From assembly GCA_031181345.1 (NCBI GenBank), contig JAPSLC010000010.1, forward strand, positions 47,275-111,274: 64,000 bases of DNA. Reading direction: 5' to 3'. Below, piece by piece: positions 56,280 to 64,000 of this stretch (position 1 is its first letter; every line of letters starts with the position of its first letter). A program made the translations under genes and the position numbers. The notes under the pieces are model-generated. The model made no database searches, was not told the origin of the DNA, and worked only from the letters and a program-made list of their open reading frames with translations. The DNA comes from Cupriavidus sp. (GTDB lineage Bacteria; Pseudomonadota; Gammaproteobacteria; Burkholderiales; Burkholderiaceae).

Positions 56280-58447
56280 AGGCCCCGCTCGATGTCTCGC
56301 GGCGCCGGTTCCTGGCTGCCGGTGCGGTGCTGGGCGGCGGTCTGGTGATCGGTTTTTCTGTGCCATCGGTGCGCCGGCTGTTGGACGGCCAGCCCGTCGA
56401 GGCCGCCACGGCGGCCGAGCCGGCACCGTTCATACCCAACGCCTTTCTTCGTATCGGCGCCGACGACAGCGTGACGGTATTGCTGGCGCATTCCGAAATG
56501 GGCCAGGGCGTCTGGACCTCGCTGGCGCTGCTGATCGCCGAAGAGCTCGATGCCGACTGGACCCGCATTCGCGTCGAGCATGCCCCCGCCGCACCGGCCT
56601 ATGGCATCGCCATGTTGGGGGGCATGCAAGGCACGGTCGGCTCGCGCAGCGTGCGCGCCGAATTCCTGCGTTACCGGCAGGCCGGCGCCGCGGCGCGCGC
56701 GATGCTGATGCAGGCGGCGGCCGCGCGTTGGCAGGTACCGGTGGACGCGCTGCGCACCGACAGCGGTACGGTGCTGCATGAAGGGCGGCGCCTGCGCTAT
56801 GGCGAGCTGGTCCACGAAGCCGCCGCGCTGCCGGTACCGGCAGCCGATGCGCTGCGTTTGAAGGACGCGCACGATTGGAAGTGGATCGGCAAGGGCGCGC
56901 GGCGCCTGGACGCAGCCGACAAGATCACCGGCCGCGCGCGTTTTGGCATCGACGTCAAGCTCGACGGCCTGCTGACCGCCGTCGTCGCGCGTGCATCGGC
57001 ATTCGGCGCCAGGATGGTGTCGTTCGACGACAGCGCCGCACGTGCGGTACCTGGCGTGCGGCAGGTGTTCGCCGTCCCCAGCGGCGTGGCCGTACTGGCC
57101 GATCATTACTGGGCCGCGAAGCGGGGACGCGAGGCGTTGAAGATCGAATGGCAGGGCGGCGACACCGCGCTGGAGAGCGCCGGACTGATGCGGGGTTTCG
57201 CGCGGCTGGCGCGCGAGCCCGGGCCGATCGCGCTGGAGGCCGGCGATGTCGACGCCGCGATGGCGCAGGCCCATCGCGTGGTCGAGGCCGAGTACCGGCT
57301 GCCTTATCTGGCGCACACGCCGATGGAACCGCTCAATTGCACCGTGCGGATCGGGTCGGACGGCTGCGATGTCTGGGTCGGCACGCAGATGCAGACGCTG
57401 GCGCAGCGTACCGTGGCGCAGATCACCGGGCTGGAGCCGGCGCAAGTGCGGATCCACACCACCTTCCTGGGCGGGGGCTTCGGTCGACGGGCGGTGCAGG
57501 ACTTCGTCGCGGAGGCGACCCACGTGGCCCGCGCCGCTGGCGCACCGGTCAAGACGATGTGGTCGCGCGAAGACGACGTCCGCGGCGGCTACTACCGATC
57601 CGGCTTCGTTCATCGCATCCGGGTCGGCCTCGATCGTGCGGGCCGGCCACTGGCGTGGCGTCACGGCATGGCCGGTCAGTCCAATCATCCCGAACGCGAG
57701 GGCGTGCATCCGACCTCGGTCGAGGGGGTAGTGGACTCTCCCTACGTTCTCGGTGCCGGCGCGCGCCGCGTGGTCGCGCATTCGCCGCGTACCGCGGTGC
57801 CGGTGTGGTACTGGCGCTCGGTAGGGCACAGCCATTCGGCCTTCGCGATGGAATCGATGATCGACGAGCTGGCGCATGCCAGCGGCCAGGATCCGCTCGC
57901 CTATCGCATGTTGTTGCTGAAGGACGCACCGCGCCATCGGCGCGTGCTGGAGGTCGCCGCGCAGCGCTTTGGCTGGGATCGTCGCCCGCAAGCCGGACGA
58001 GGGCACGGTATTGCCGTGCACGCGTGCTTCGGCAGCGTCGCGGCGCAGGCCGTCGAAGTCTCGCTGCAGGACGGTGCCATCCGCGTCCATCGCGTGGTCT
58101 GTGCCATCGACTGCGGCGTGGCGGTGAATCCGGACAACGTGCGCGCGCAGATGGAAAGCGCCATCGTCTACGGCCTGAGCGCGGCGCTGCATGGCCGCGT
58201 CACCATCGAGCGCGGGACGGTGCGCGAATCCAACTTCCACGACTATCCGGCGCTGCGGATGGGGCAGATGCCAGTGATCGAAGTGCATGTCATCGACAGC
58301 GGGGAAAGCCCCGGCGGGGCGGGCGAGCCCGGCACGCCGCCGATCGCGCCGGCGGTCGCCAATGCGGTATTCCAGCTCACCGGCACCCGGCTGCGCGAAC
58401 TCCCGCTGCAATTGCCGCAACGGCGGCAGACTCGACCGAACGCCTGA
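56276..58447 (+). CDS. molybdopterin-binding subunit of a molybdenum hydroxylase (IorB-like), Tat-exported
   Basis: This 723-residue catalytic subunit starts at GTG 56276, overlapping the previous stop. The signal '[20 protein letters not shown]' has twin arginines, so the dimer is exported folded to the periplasm. Domain signatures include '[21 protein letters not shown]', '[13 protein letters not shown]' and '[19 protein letters not shown]', where the Glu after GGAG is the expected active-site base. Substrates of the family are N-heterocycles and aldehydes. No flavin subunit or XdhC-type maturation gene is in the window, so electrons probably pass to a cytochrome c. Confidence 0.92.
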   Translation: MKAPLDVSRRRFLAAGAVLGGGLVIGFSVPSVRRLLDGQPVEAATAAEPAPFIPNAFLRIGADDSVTVLLAHSEMGQGVWTSLALLIAEELDADWTRIRVEHAPAAPAYGIAMLGGMQGTVGSRSVRAEFLRYRQAGAAARAMLMQAAAARWQVPVDALRTDSGTVLHEGRRLRYGELVHEAAALPVPAADALRLKDAHDWKWIGKGARRLDAADKITGRARFGIDVKLDGLLTAVVARASAFGARMVSFDDSAARAVPGVRQVFAVPSGVAVLADHYWAAKRGREALKIEWQGGDTALESAGLMRGFARLAREPGPIALEAGDVDAAMAQAHRVVEAEYRLPYLAHTPMEPLNCTVRIGSDGCDVWVGTQMQTLAQRTVAQITGLEPAQVRIHTTFLGGGFGRRAVQDFVAEATHVARAAGAPVKTMWSREDDVRGGYYRSGFVHRIRVGLDRAGRPLAWRHGMAGQSNHPEREGVHPTSVEGVVDSPYVLGAGARRVVAHSPRTAVPVWYWRSVGHSHSAFAMESMIDELAHASGQDPLAYRMLLLKDAPRHRRVLEVAAQRFGWDRRPQAGRGHGIAVHACFGSVAAQAVEVSLQDGAIRVHRVVCAIDCGVAVNPDNVRAQMESAIVYGLSAALHGRVTIERGTVRESNFHDYPALRMGQMPVIEVHVIDSGESPGGAGEPGTPPIAPAVANAVFQLTGTRLRELPLQLPQRRQTRPNA

Positions 58448-58476
58448 CATCCAACGCCTGACCCCAGGAGCCCTGT

Positions 58477-58965
58477 ATGCCCAACCCCTTTCCCTCGCAT
58501 GCCGATGCGCCGAGCGGCGCTACATCCGGCCTGTCCGCGTCCCGGCTGGAACGTGCCGCCTATCTGCTGCTGCGTATCGTCTTCGGGTTCGTGATGATGA
58601 CCCACGGCCTGCCCAAGCTGCTGGGCACCAGTCACGGCTCGATGGCCGACCCCATGGCGGGCGCGACGCGCCTGATCGCCGAAGTCCTGCACCTGCCTGC
58701 TGCGCCGGTGCTGGCCTGGCTCGTCGCGGTGCTCGAAACCTTCGGCGGCGCGATGCTGATCGCCGGGGTCTTCACCCGGCCGCTGGCCGCCTTGTTCACG
58801 GTCCAGATGATCGCGATCTGCTATATCCATCGGCAGCACTTCGCCTGGATCGACCGGGGCATGGAGTACCCGCTGGTGCTGCTGGCGGTCGTCTTGCTGA
58901 TTGCGGCACGTGGTGGCGGGGCCTGGTCGCTGGACGCGGCACTGGCGGCGCGCCGCGGGTCCTGA
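58477..58965 (+). CDS. DoxX family membrane protein
   Basis: This 162-residue protein has four hydrophobic segments and the DoxX pattern: 'YLLLRIVFGFVMMTHGLPKL' at the first helix, 'LVAVLETFGGAMLIAGVFTRPLAAL' in the middle, and 'FAWIDRGMEYPLVLLAVVLLIA' at the end. DoxX proteins are linked to quinone or thiosulfate redox work and to stress. AGGAG precedes the ATG. It follows the molybdenum hydroxylase by 29 bases, so it may be its membrane partner; that is inference. Confidence 0.88.
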   Translation: MPNPFPSHADAPSGATSGLSASRLERAAYLLLRIVFGFVMMTHGLPKLLGTSHGSMADPMAGATRLIAEVLHLPAAPVLAWLVAVLETFGGAMLIAGVFTRPLAALFTVQMIAICYIHRQHFAWIDRGMEYPLVLLAVVLLIAARGGGAWSLDAALAARRGS

Positions 58966-59050
58966 GCATGGCGGGGCTGCGATGCGCGCTCAGCCGGCAT
59001 GGCGGGATTGACGCGGCGCCGATCGATCTGTTAATTCTGCCGGACCTTCA

Positions 59051-59980
59051 ATGCAGATCGATCCCAACGGCATGGACCGCTTCGACGCCTTGCAATTGTT
59101 TACGCGCATCGTGGAACTGGGCACCTTTTCCGGTGCCGCCAACGCGCTCAATATTCCGCGCGCCACCGCCACGCATGCGATCAAGGAACTGGAGGCGCGG
59201 CTCGGCGTCCGGCTGCTGGAACGCACCACGCGTCAGGTTCGGCCCACGCTGGACGGCCAGGCATTTTATGAGCGCAGCAAGCGCGTGCTCGCCGAACTCG
59301 AGAATGCCGAGACCTCGCTGAGCAGCCACGCCGCCGATCCGCGCGGCACGCTGCGGCTCGATCTGCATGGCATTCACGCGGCGATGATCATCCTGCCGCG
59401 GATCGACGAGTTCCATCGGCGCTATCCGCATATCGAGCTGGTGATCAGCAGCGGCGATCGTCTGGTCGATCTGGTCGGGGAGGGCATCGATTGCGTGGTG
59501 CGGGCCGGCGTGCCGCGCGAATCCTCGCTGGTAGCGCGCCGCTTGGCCAATCTGCCCGAGATCATCTGCGCCAGTCCGGCTTATCTGGAGCGTCACGGCA
59601 CGCCGCGCCATCCCGACGAACTCGCGCAGCACCAGGGCGTGGGCTTCTTCTCCCGCAATCACGATTACCGCTACCCGTTCACCGTACGGATCGACGGCGA
59701 CGTGGTCGAATACCTGCCGCGAGGGTGGATCACCGTCAGCGACGCCGAGTGCTATACGCAAGCCGGGCTGGCCGGATGCGGACTGATCCAGGTGCCGCGC
59801 TTTCGTCTCGAGGAGCATCTGCGCGCGGGACGGCTGGTGCAGGTGCTGGCGGACTGGCCGTGCCCGGAACTGCCGATCTCGGTCATGTACACCTCGCAGC
59901 GCCAGCTCGCCCCGCGCGTGCGCGCGTTCGTGGATTGGGTCGCGGCGCTGTATCAGGAGCGATTCGGGCCGCTGAAGTAG
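59051..59980 (+). CDS. LysR family transcriptional regulator
   Basis: This 309-residue regulator has the winged helix at residues 8-67 ('MDRFDALQLFTRIVELGTFS', 'NIPRATATHAIKELEARLGV') and the effector domain of the DsdC/AaeR-like 'LysR substrate binding 8' sort ('HGIHAAMIILPRIDEFHRRYP', 'GDRLVDLVGEGIDCVVRAG'). An alternative ATG seven codons in would start MDRFDALQ. It may act on the preceding hydroxylase-DoxX unit. Confidence 0.9.
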   Translation: MQIDPNGMDRFDALQLFTRIVELGTFSGAANALNIPRATATHAIKELEARLGVRLLERTTRQVRPTLDGQAFYERSKRVLAELENAETSLSSHAADPRGTLRLDLHGIHAAMIILPRIDEFHRRYPHIELVISSGDRLVDLVGEGIDCVVRAGVPRESSLVARRLANLPEIICASPAYLERHGTPRHPDELAQHQGVGFFSRNHDYRYPFTVRIDGDVVEYLPRGWITVSDAECYTQAGLAGCGLIQVPRFRLEEHLRAGRLVQVLADWPCPELPISVMYTSQRQLAPRVRAFVDWVAALYQERFGPLK

Positions 59981-60047
59981 CCGCGTTGGCCGAGCCGCGT
60001 CATGCTCAGGGCTGATTGAGGCGCGGTGGCGATGACGAACGCCGCTG

Positions 60048-60187
60048 CCCTCTCCCCATCCCTCTCCCGCAAGCGGGAGAGGGAGCCGCATATCGCCAGC
60101 TCGCCCGACTGTGGTCCGTTGCTGCCCTCTCTCGCTGGCGGTTTTCTCCCCTCTCCCGCTTGCGGGAGAGGGGCGGGGGAGAGGGCA
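60048..60187. repeat. REP-like inverted doublet (type A), copy 2
   Basis: Two hairpin units face each other: CCTCTCCCGC-AA-GCGGGAGAGG at 60061-60082 and a 12-base CCCCTCTCCCGC stem with a TT loop at 60148-60173. Each carries a GGGGGAGAGGGC-like tail pointing outward. The second unit is nearly the same as that at 37274-37313. It fills most of the 265-base gap between two convergent genes. Confidence 0.88.
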
Positions 60188-60245
60188 GGGCGGTGCAATT
60201 TACCGCCAACTACCGCACACGCGCGAAGCCGCGCGTGCCGAAAAT

Positions 60246-60944
60246 TCAAGCCCGATTCACCACCGGCAGCAGCGCCCCATGAATCGCGCGGGCGGCATCC
60301 GAAGCGAGGAACAGGATCGCGTCAGCCAGCGCCGCCGGATCGACCCAGCGCGAGGCGTCGGCATCCGGCATCGCCGCACGGTTCTCCGGGGTATCGAGCA
60401 CGCTGGGCAGCACGGCGTTGACATGGACACCCTGGTCGCGCACCTCGGCCGACAGCGCCTCGGTCAGCCGCGCCAGCGCGTCCTTCGATGCGCAGTAGGC
60501 ACCCATCTGCGCCAGCCCGCGCGCGGCCGAGTTCGCGCCGACATTGACGATCCTGCCGCCGCCGGCGGCGATCATATGCGGGACCACCGCGCGCGACACG
60601 TTCAGCACGGTACGCAGGTTCAGGTCGAACATCCGCTCCCACTGTGCATCGGCGCCTTCGCCGACGACCGGGCCCATGCCGAAGCCGCCCGCGAGATTGC
60701 AGACCACATCGATACGCTTGCAGCTGCCGATCGCCTGTTCGACCGCGCGCTTGACCGCGCTGGCGTCGAGCAGGTCGGCCTCCACTGCGAGGTGCGCACC
60801 GGCCGGAAGGGCCGGGCTGACGCCCGGGCGGTCCACCAGCACCAGCCGTGCGCCGGCGCGCGCGAAGGCGTCGGCCACCGCACGGCCCAGGTTGCCGGCC
60901 GCGCCGGTGATGAGGACGGTCTTGTCGTGGAAGTCGAATGCCAT
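60246..60944 (-). CDS. SDR family oxidoreductase
   Basis: This 232-residue short-chain dehydrogenase has the cofactor loop 'LITGAAGNLGRAVADAFARAG' at residues 10-30 and 'VDRPG' after beta-2, where the Asp suggests NAD(H). The 'NLAGGF' segment stands in place of the usual NNAG, Ser is in 'GANSAARGL', and the active site is 'YCASKDAL' (Tyr and Lys). The C-terminal 'DAARAIHGALLPV' is also typical. The substrate is unknown. AGGAG lies seven bases before the ATG, and the gene converges on the LysR gene across the REP doublet. Confidence 0.9.
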   Translation of the reverse strand: MAFDFHDKTVLITGAAGNLGRAVADAFARAGARLVLVDRPGVSPALPAGAHLAVEADLLDASAVKRAVEQAIGSCKRIDVVCNLAGGFGMGPVVGEGADAQWERMFDLNLRTVLNVSRAVVPHMIAAGGGRIVNVGANSAARGLAQMGAYCASKDALARLTEALSAEVRDQGVHVNAVLPSVLDTPENRAAMPDADASRWVDPAALADAILFLASDAARAIHGALLPVVNRA

Positions 60945-61110
60945 GTCGAATCTCCTGGATGTAGGTGGCATCGGAGCGTTGCATCGCGCCGATGCGGTCG
61001 GCGCCCAGTGTATGGCGACGCGCCCAACAGGATGTTGCGATTGCGGCTCGGGCTAACCCTGTTTCGCGGCAGGAAATTGCGGCATCGGGTAGCCGGCCCG
61101 CCTACAGCGT

Positions 61111-61584
61111 CTATAACTCCAGCGGCATCGCGCTGGTGCACTTGATCTCGTCGAGGCATACACTGGATCGGACCCCGCTGACGCCCGGAATCCGCATCAG
61201 CGTATCGAGCAGGAAGTCCGACAGCGACTTCAGGTCGCGTGCGACGACCTTCAATACATAGTCGATATCGCCCGTCACGGAGAAGCACTCCTGGATCTGG
61301 GCCAGCTCGGTGACCAGGCCCTTGAACTTGGACAGGTCGCGGATATGCCCGCGCTCCATCGTCACATGGATGAACGCCACCACGCCGAAGCCGAGCATGG
61401 TGCCGTCCAGCCGCGCCTCGTAGCGCTTGATGATGCCGCTTTCCTCCAGGCGGCGGTGGCGCCGCAAAGTCTGGGCCGGCGACAGGTTGATGGCCTCGGC
61501 CAGTTCCAGGTTGGAGGCGCGGCCGTGCTCCTGCAGAACGTCCAGCAGGCGGCGGTCGGTACGGTCCAGTTCGATCGAATGCAT
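61111..61584 (-). CDS. Lrp/AsnC family transcriptional regulator
   Basis: This 157-residue regulator has the AsnC-type helix-turn-helix ('LDRTDRRLLDVLQEHGRASN', 'LELAEAINLSPAQTLRRHRRLEESGIIKRYEARLD' in two parts over residues 6-60) and a C-terminal RAM domain ('FSVTGDIDYVLKVVARDLKS'). It is divergent from hpd, 260 bases away. Lrp-family proteins next to hpd are known to control tyrosine and phenylalanine breakdown in proteobacteria, so hpd is its likely target and an aromatic amino acid its effector. Confidence 0.92.
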   Translation of the reverse strand: MHSIELDRTDRRLLDVLQEHGRASNLELAEAINLSPAQTLRRHRRLEESGIIKRYEARLDGTMLGFGVVAFIHVTMERGHIRDLSKFKGLVTELAQIQECFSVTGDIDYVLKVVARDLKSLSDFLLDTLMRIPGVSGVRSSVCLDEIKCTSAMPLEL

Positions 61585-61844
61585 CTTTATTTCTCCAAGG
61601 CTCGGATCGACGAAATGTTATCTCACATCCTAGGGTTTCCCTGTGCTTTTAACGAAATCCAATTTGGCGCCGCGAAATATAAACTGCATTGCATTGCCGC
61701 ATGCTTCGGCACTGCCAAGCCGCTGCCGCGGCCCAAGGCGGCCGACGCGCCACAGCGGTATCGGACGCATGCGCAGCCGAAATAATATTTCCCCTGGGGA
61801 TGCCCCGGCATCCCGGACCCACAACCCACTTGCCAGAAGACGAT
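61585..61844. promoter_or_regulatory. divergent promoter region of the Lrp/AsnC gene and hpd
   Basis: The 260-base gap holds an AT-rich core around 61614-61690, far below the GC content of its flanks, as expected for Lrp-type binding and promoters. A TATAAA hexamer lies at 61678 on the plus strand, but I see no matching -35 element at proper distance. Confidence 0.5.
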
Positions 61845-62918
61845 ATGAGCGATCTCTTTGACAACCCGATGCAGCTGATGGGCTTTGAATTCGTCGAATT
61901 CGCCTCGCCGACGCCGAACGTGCTGGAGCCCCTGTTCGAGCAGATGGGCTTCACGCTGGTGGCCCGCCACCGCTCCAAGGACGTGGTGCTGTATCGCCAG
62001 GGCGACGTCAATTTCATCGTCAATCGCGAGCCGAACAGCCTGGCCGCGTACTTCGCCGCCGAGCACGGCCCCAGCGCCTGCGGCATGGCGTTCCGCGTCA
62101 AGGACTCGCACAAGGCCTATGCCCGCGCGCTCGAGCTCGGGGCCCAGCCGGTCGAGATCCCGACCGGCCCGATGGAACTGCGCTTGCCGGCGATCAAGGG
62201 AATCGGCGGCGCGCCGCTCTACCTGATCGACCGCTTCGAAGACGGCAAGAGCATCTACGACATCGACTTCGAATTCGTCGAAGGCGTCGATCGCCGCCCG
62301 GTCGGCCACGGCCTGAAGCTGATCGACCACCTGACCCACAACGTCTACCGTGGCCGCATGGCGTACTGGGCGGACTTCTACGAGAAGCTGTTCAACTTCC
62401 GCGAGATCCGCTACTTCGACATCAAGGGCGAGTACACCGGCCTGACCTCGAAGGCGATGACCGCGCCGGACGGCAAGATCCGCATCCCGCTGAACGAGGA
62501 ATCGCAGAAGGGCGGCGGCCAGATCGAGGAATTCCTGATGGAGTTCAACGGCGAAGGCATCCAGCACATCGCCTTCCTGTGCGACAACCTGATCGAGGTC
62601 ATCGACAACCTGCAACTGTCGGGCGTGCCGCTGGCGACCGCGCCGAACCAGTATTACTACGAGAACCTGGAAAAGCGCCTGCCCGGCCATGGCCAGCCGG
62701 TCGACCAGCTGCAGGCCCGCGGCATCCTGCTCGACGGCACCACCGAAGGCGGCCAGCGCCGCCTGCTGCTGCAGATCTTCTCCAAGCCGCTGCTCGGTCC
62801 CGTGTTCTTCGAATTCATCCAGCGCGAAGGCGACGATGGCTTCGGCGAAGGCAACTTCAAGGCGCTGTTCGAATCGCTCGAGCGTGACCAGATCGAGCGG
62901 GGCGTGCTGACCGTCTGA
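61845..62918 (+). CDS. hpd: 4-hydroxyphenylpyruvate dioxygenase
   Basis: This 357-residue non-haem iron enzyme turns 4-hydroxyphenylpyruvate into homogentisate in tyrosine breakdown. The three iron ligands fall at His162 ('[12 protein letters not shown]'), His241 ('[10 protein letters not shown]') and Glu323 ('[11 protein letters not shown]'), matching the bacterial family. The length is typical. The ATG at 61845 starts the conserved [20 protein letters not shown]. The neighbouring aromatic amino acid permease suggests a small regulon for uptake and use of tyrosine and phenylalanine. Homogentisate dioxygenase genes are not in the window. Confidence 0.97.
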   Translation: MSDLFDNPMQLMGFEFVEFASPTPNVLEPLFEQMGFTLVARHRSKDVVLYRQGDVNFIVNREPNSLAAYFAAEHGPSACGMAFRVKDSHKAYARALELGAQPVEIPTGPMELRLPAIKGIGGAPLYLIDRFEDGKSIYDIDFEFVEGVDRRPVGHGLKLIDHLTHNVYRGRMAYWADFYEKLFNFREIRYFDIKGEYTGLTSKAMTAPDGKIRIPLNEESQKGGGQIEEFLMEFNGEGIQHIAFLCDNLIEVIDNLQLSGVPLATAPNQYYYENLEKRLPGHGQPVDQLQARGILLDGTTEGGQRRLLLQIFSKPLLGPVFFEFIQREGDDGFGEGNFKALFESLERDQIERGVLTV

Positions 62919-62959
62919 TCGTCTGATCGGTCTGATCCGTCGGCTGCTTCAGCCGGCGG
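62911..62959 (+). terminator. GTCTGATC repeats and hairpin after hpd
   Basis: Three near-identical GTCTGATC units cross the hpd stop codon, and a ten-pair stem with one G-T pair and a three-base loop lies at 62937-62959. A second stem, CCCGAC/GTCGGG, follows at 62964-62982. No T run follows, so termination is uncertain. Confidence 0.4.
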
Positions 62960-63111
62960 CAACCCCGACCGATCGTGTCGGGATCATTCACAGGGTCATA
63001 TCCACCGACTGCCCGGCGCTACCCGCGCCGCGGCAGCGCACAGCCATAAGCGCCCGCCCCGATAGAGGCGCCCGGCTATCATTCCAAAAGAATGGGTAGA
63101 GGAAACACTTC

Positions 63112-64000
63112 ATGCATGCAGACAACTCGGACCGCTCGCTGCAGCGCGGCCTGAAGAACCGGCACATCCAGCTGATCGCGCTGGGCGGTGCCATCGGCAC
63201 GGGCCTGTTCCTGGGCATCGCCCAGACCATCAAGATGGCGGGCCCTTCGGTATTGCTGGGCTATGCGATCGCCGGCATCGTCGCCTTTTTCATCATGCGC
63301 CAGCTCGGCGAGATGGTGGTCGACGAGCCGGTGGCAGGCTCCTTCAGCTATTTCGCCGACAAGTACTTCGGCCATTTCGCCGGCTTCATGTCGGGCTGGA
63401 ATTACTGGGTGCTCTATATCCTGGTCAGCATGGCCGAGCTGTCGGCGGTCGGCATCTACGTCCAGTACTGGTGGCCGGAGATTCCGACCTGGGTGTCGGC
63501 ACTGGCCTTCTTCCTGATCATCAACGCGGTCAACCTGGCGAGCGTCAAGTCCTTCGGCGAGACCGAGTTCTGGTTCTCGATCGTCAAGGTCGCGGCGATC
63601 ATCGGCATGATCGGCTTCGGCGGCTATCTGCTGGTGTCCGGCGAGGCCGGCCCGCAGGCCTCGGTGGCGAACCTGTGGCAGCACGGCGGCTTCTTCCCGA
63701 ACGGCGTGTCCGGTCTGGTGATGGCGATGGCGGTGATCATGTTCTCGTTCGGCGGCCTGGAGCTGGTGGGCATCACCGCGGCCGAAGCCGATTCGCCCGA
63801 GAAGACCATCCCCAAGGCGACCAACCAGGTCATCTATCGCATCCTGATCTTCTATGTCGGCGCGCTCGGCGTCCTGCTGTCGCTGTACCCGTGGGAGAAC
63901 GTCGCCAGCGGCGGCAGCCCCTTCGTGCTGATCTTCCACGCGCTGAACAGCAACTGGGTCGCCAACGTGCTGAACGTGGTGGTGCTGACCGCGGCGCTGT
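63112..64000 (+). CDS. aromatic amino acid permease, AroP/PheP-like (3' truncated)
   Basis: The first 296 residues of an APC-superfamily amino acid permease are present; the gene runs past the window. The N-terminus 'LQRGLKNRHIQLIALGGAIG' leads into 'TGLFLGIAQTIKMAGPSVLLGY', the classical first helix with the GxG substrate motif. Later 'MRQLGEMVVDEPVAGSFSYF' and 'FGGLELVGITAAEADSPEKTIPKA' are hallmarks of the AroP/LysP/GABA permease group. GAGGAA lies seven bases before the ATG. Nearness to hpd supports an aromatic substrate, which is inference. Confidence 0.92.
   Translation, partial: MHADNSDRSLQRGLKNRHIQLIALGGAIGTGLFLGIAQTIKMAGPSVLLGYAIAGIVAFFIMRQLGEMVVDEPVAGSFSYFADKYFGHFAGFMSGWNYWVLYILVSMAELSAVGIYVQYWWPEIPTWVSALAFFLIINAVNLASVKSFGETEFWFSIVKVAAIIGMIGFGGYLLVSGEAGPQASVANLWQHGGFFPNGVSGLVMAMAVIMFSFGGLELVGITAAEADSPEKTIPKATNQVIYRILIFYVGALGVLLSLYPWENVASGGSPFVLIFHALNSNWVANVLNVVVLTAAL

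Overview
The window reads as chromosomal DNA of a GC-rich betaproteobacterium of the order Burkholderiales, probably a Burkholderiaceae close to Cupriavidus. The reasons are four orphan Bug/TctC-type periplasmic receptors, a czcICBA metal-efflux operon, many LysR and IclR regulators, and an hpd gene next to an Lrp/AsnC regulator. This is inference from gene content. No rRNA, tRNA, CRISPR array or intact insertion sequence was seen. Both ends cut genes: an ABC solute-binding protein on the left and an aromatic amino acid permease on the right.

Layout. 1-3800: ABC importer of the nitrate/sulfonate/taurine class followed by a membrane-tethered cytochrome c. 3843-7752: LysR regulator divergent from an ornithine-cyclodeaminase-like gene, a PhnD-like protein without a signal peptide, and a Bug receptor. 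7905-8488: VapBC toxin-antitoxin pair. 8523-13543: DctB/DctD two-component system divergent from dctA, with a textbook sigma-54 promoter, two upstream palindromes and a strong terminator. 13637-16317: GltS glutamate symporter followed by an orphan TAXI lipoprotein. 16640-18174: AbiEi/AbiEii type IV toxin-antitoxin pair. 18205-25848: LysR regulator divergent from a five-gene sugar-acid cassette (Bug, altronate-type dehydratase, aldehyde dehydrogenase, HpaI-type aldolase, FAD 2-hydroxyacid dehydrogenase).

25888-27336: DJ-1/PfpI protein, then a small gene split by a frameshift at a run of seven A. 27537-37231: RpiR regulator with a sigma-54-like promoter and an operator-like palindrome, leading into iaaA, gsiABCD-like genes, a DmpA-like P1 peptidase and a DppA-like D-aminopeptidase; this looks like one scavenging operon for unusual peptides. 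37274-39626: REP-like repeats, a PhoD-like phosphatase with a Tat lipoprotein signal, and a PRC-barrel protein. 39745-42063: relic of a CaiB-type CoA-transferase, a Bug receptor with a TTG start, and an acyl-CoA dehydrogenase. 42249-45625: two tandem IclR regulators, a YciI-like protein, catC and pcaD/catD (a fragment of the beta-ketoadipate pathway).

45729-46688: fourth Bug receptor, also with a TTG start. 46942-49167: large DUF6351-type lipoprotein. 49375-55602: czcICBA heavy-metal efflux. 55815-58965: iorAB-like molybdenum hydroxylase with a DoxX protein. 59051-61584: LysR regulator, second REP doublet, SDR oxidoreductase, Lrp/AsnC regulator. 61845-64000: hpd and an aromatic amino acid permease. 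The main themes are uptake and breakdown of organic acids, aromatic compounds and modified peptides, with two toxin-antitoxin pairs marking accessory insertions.
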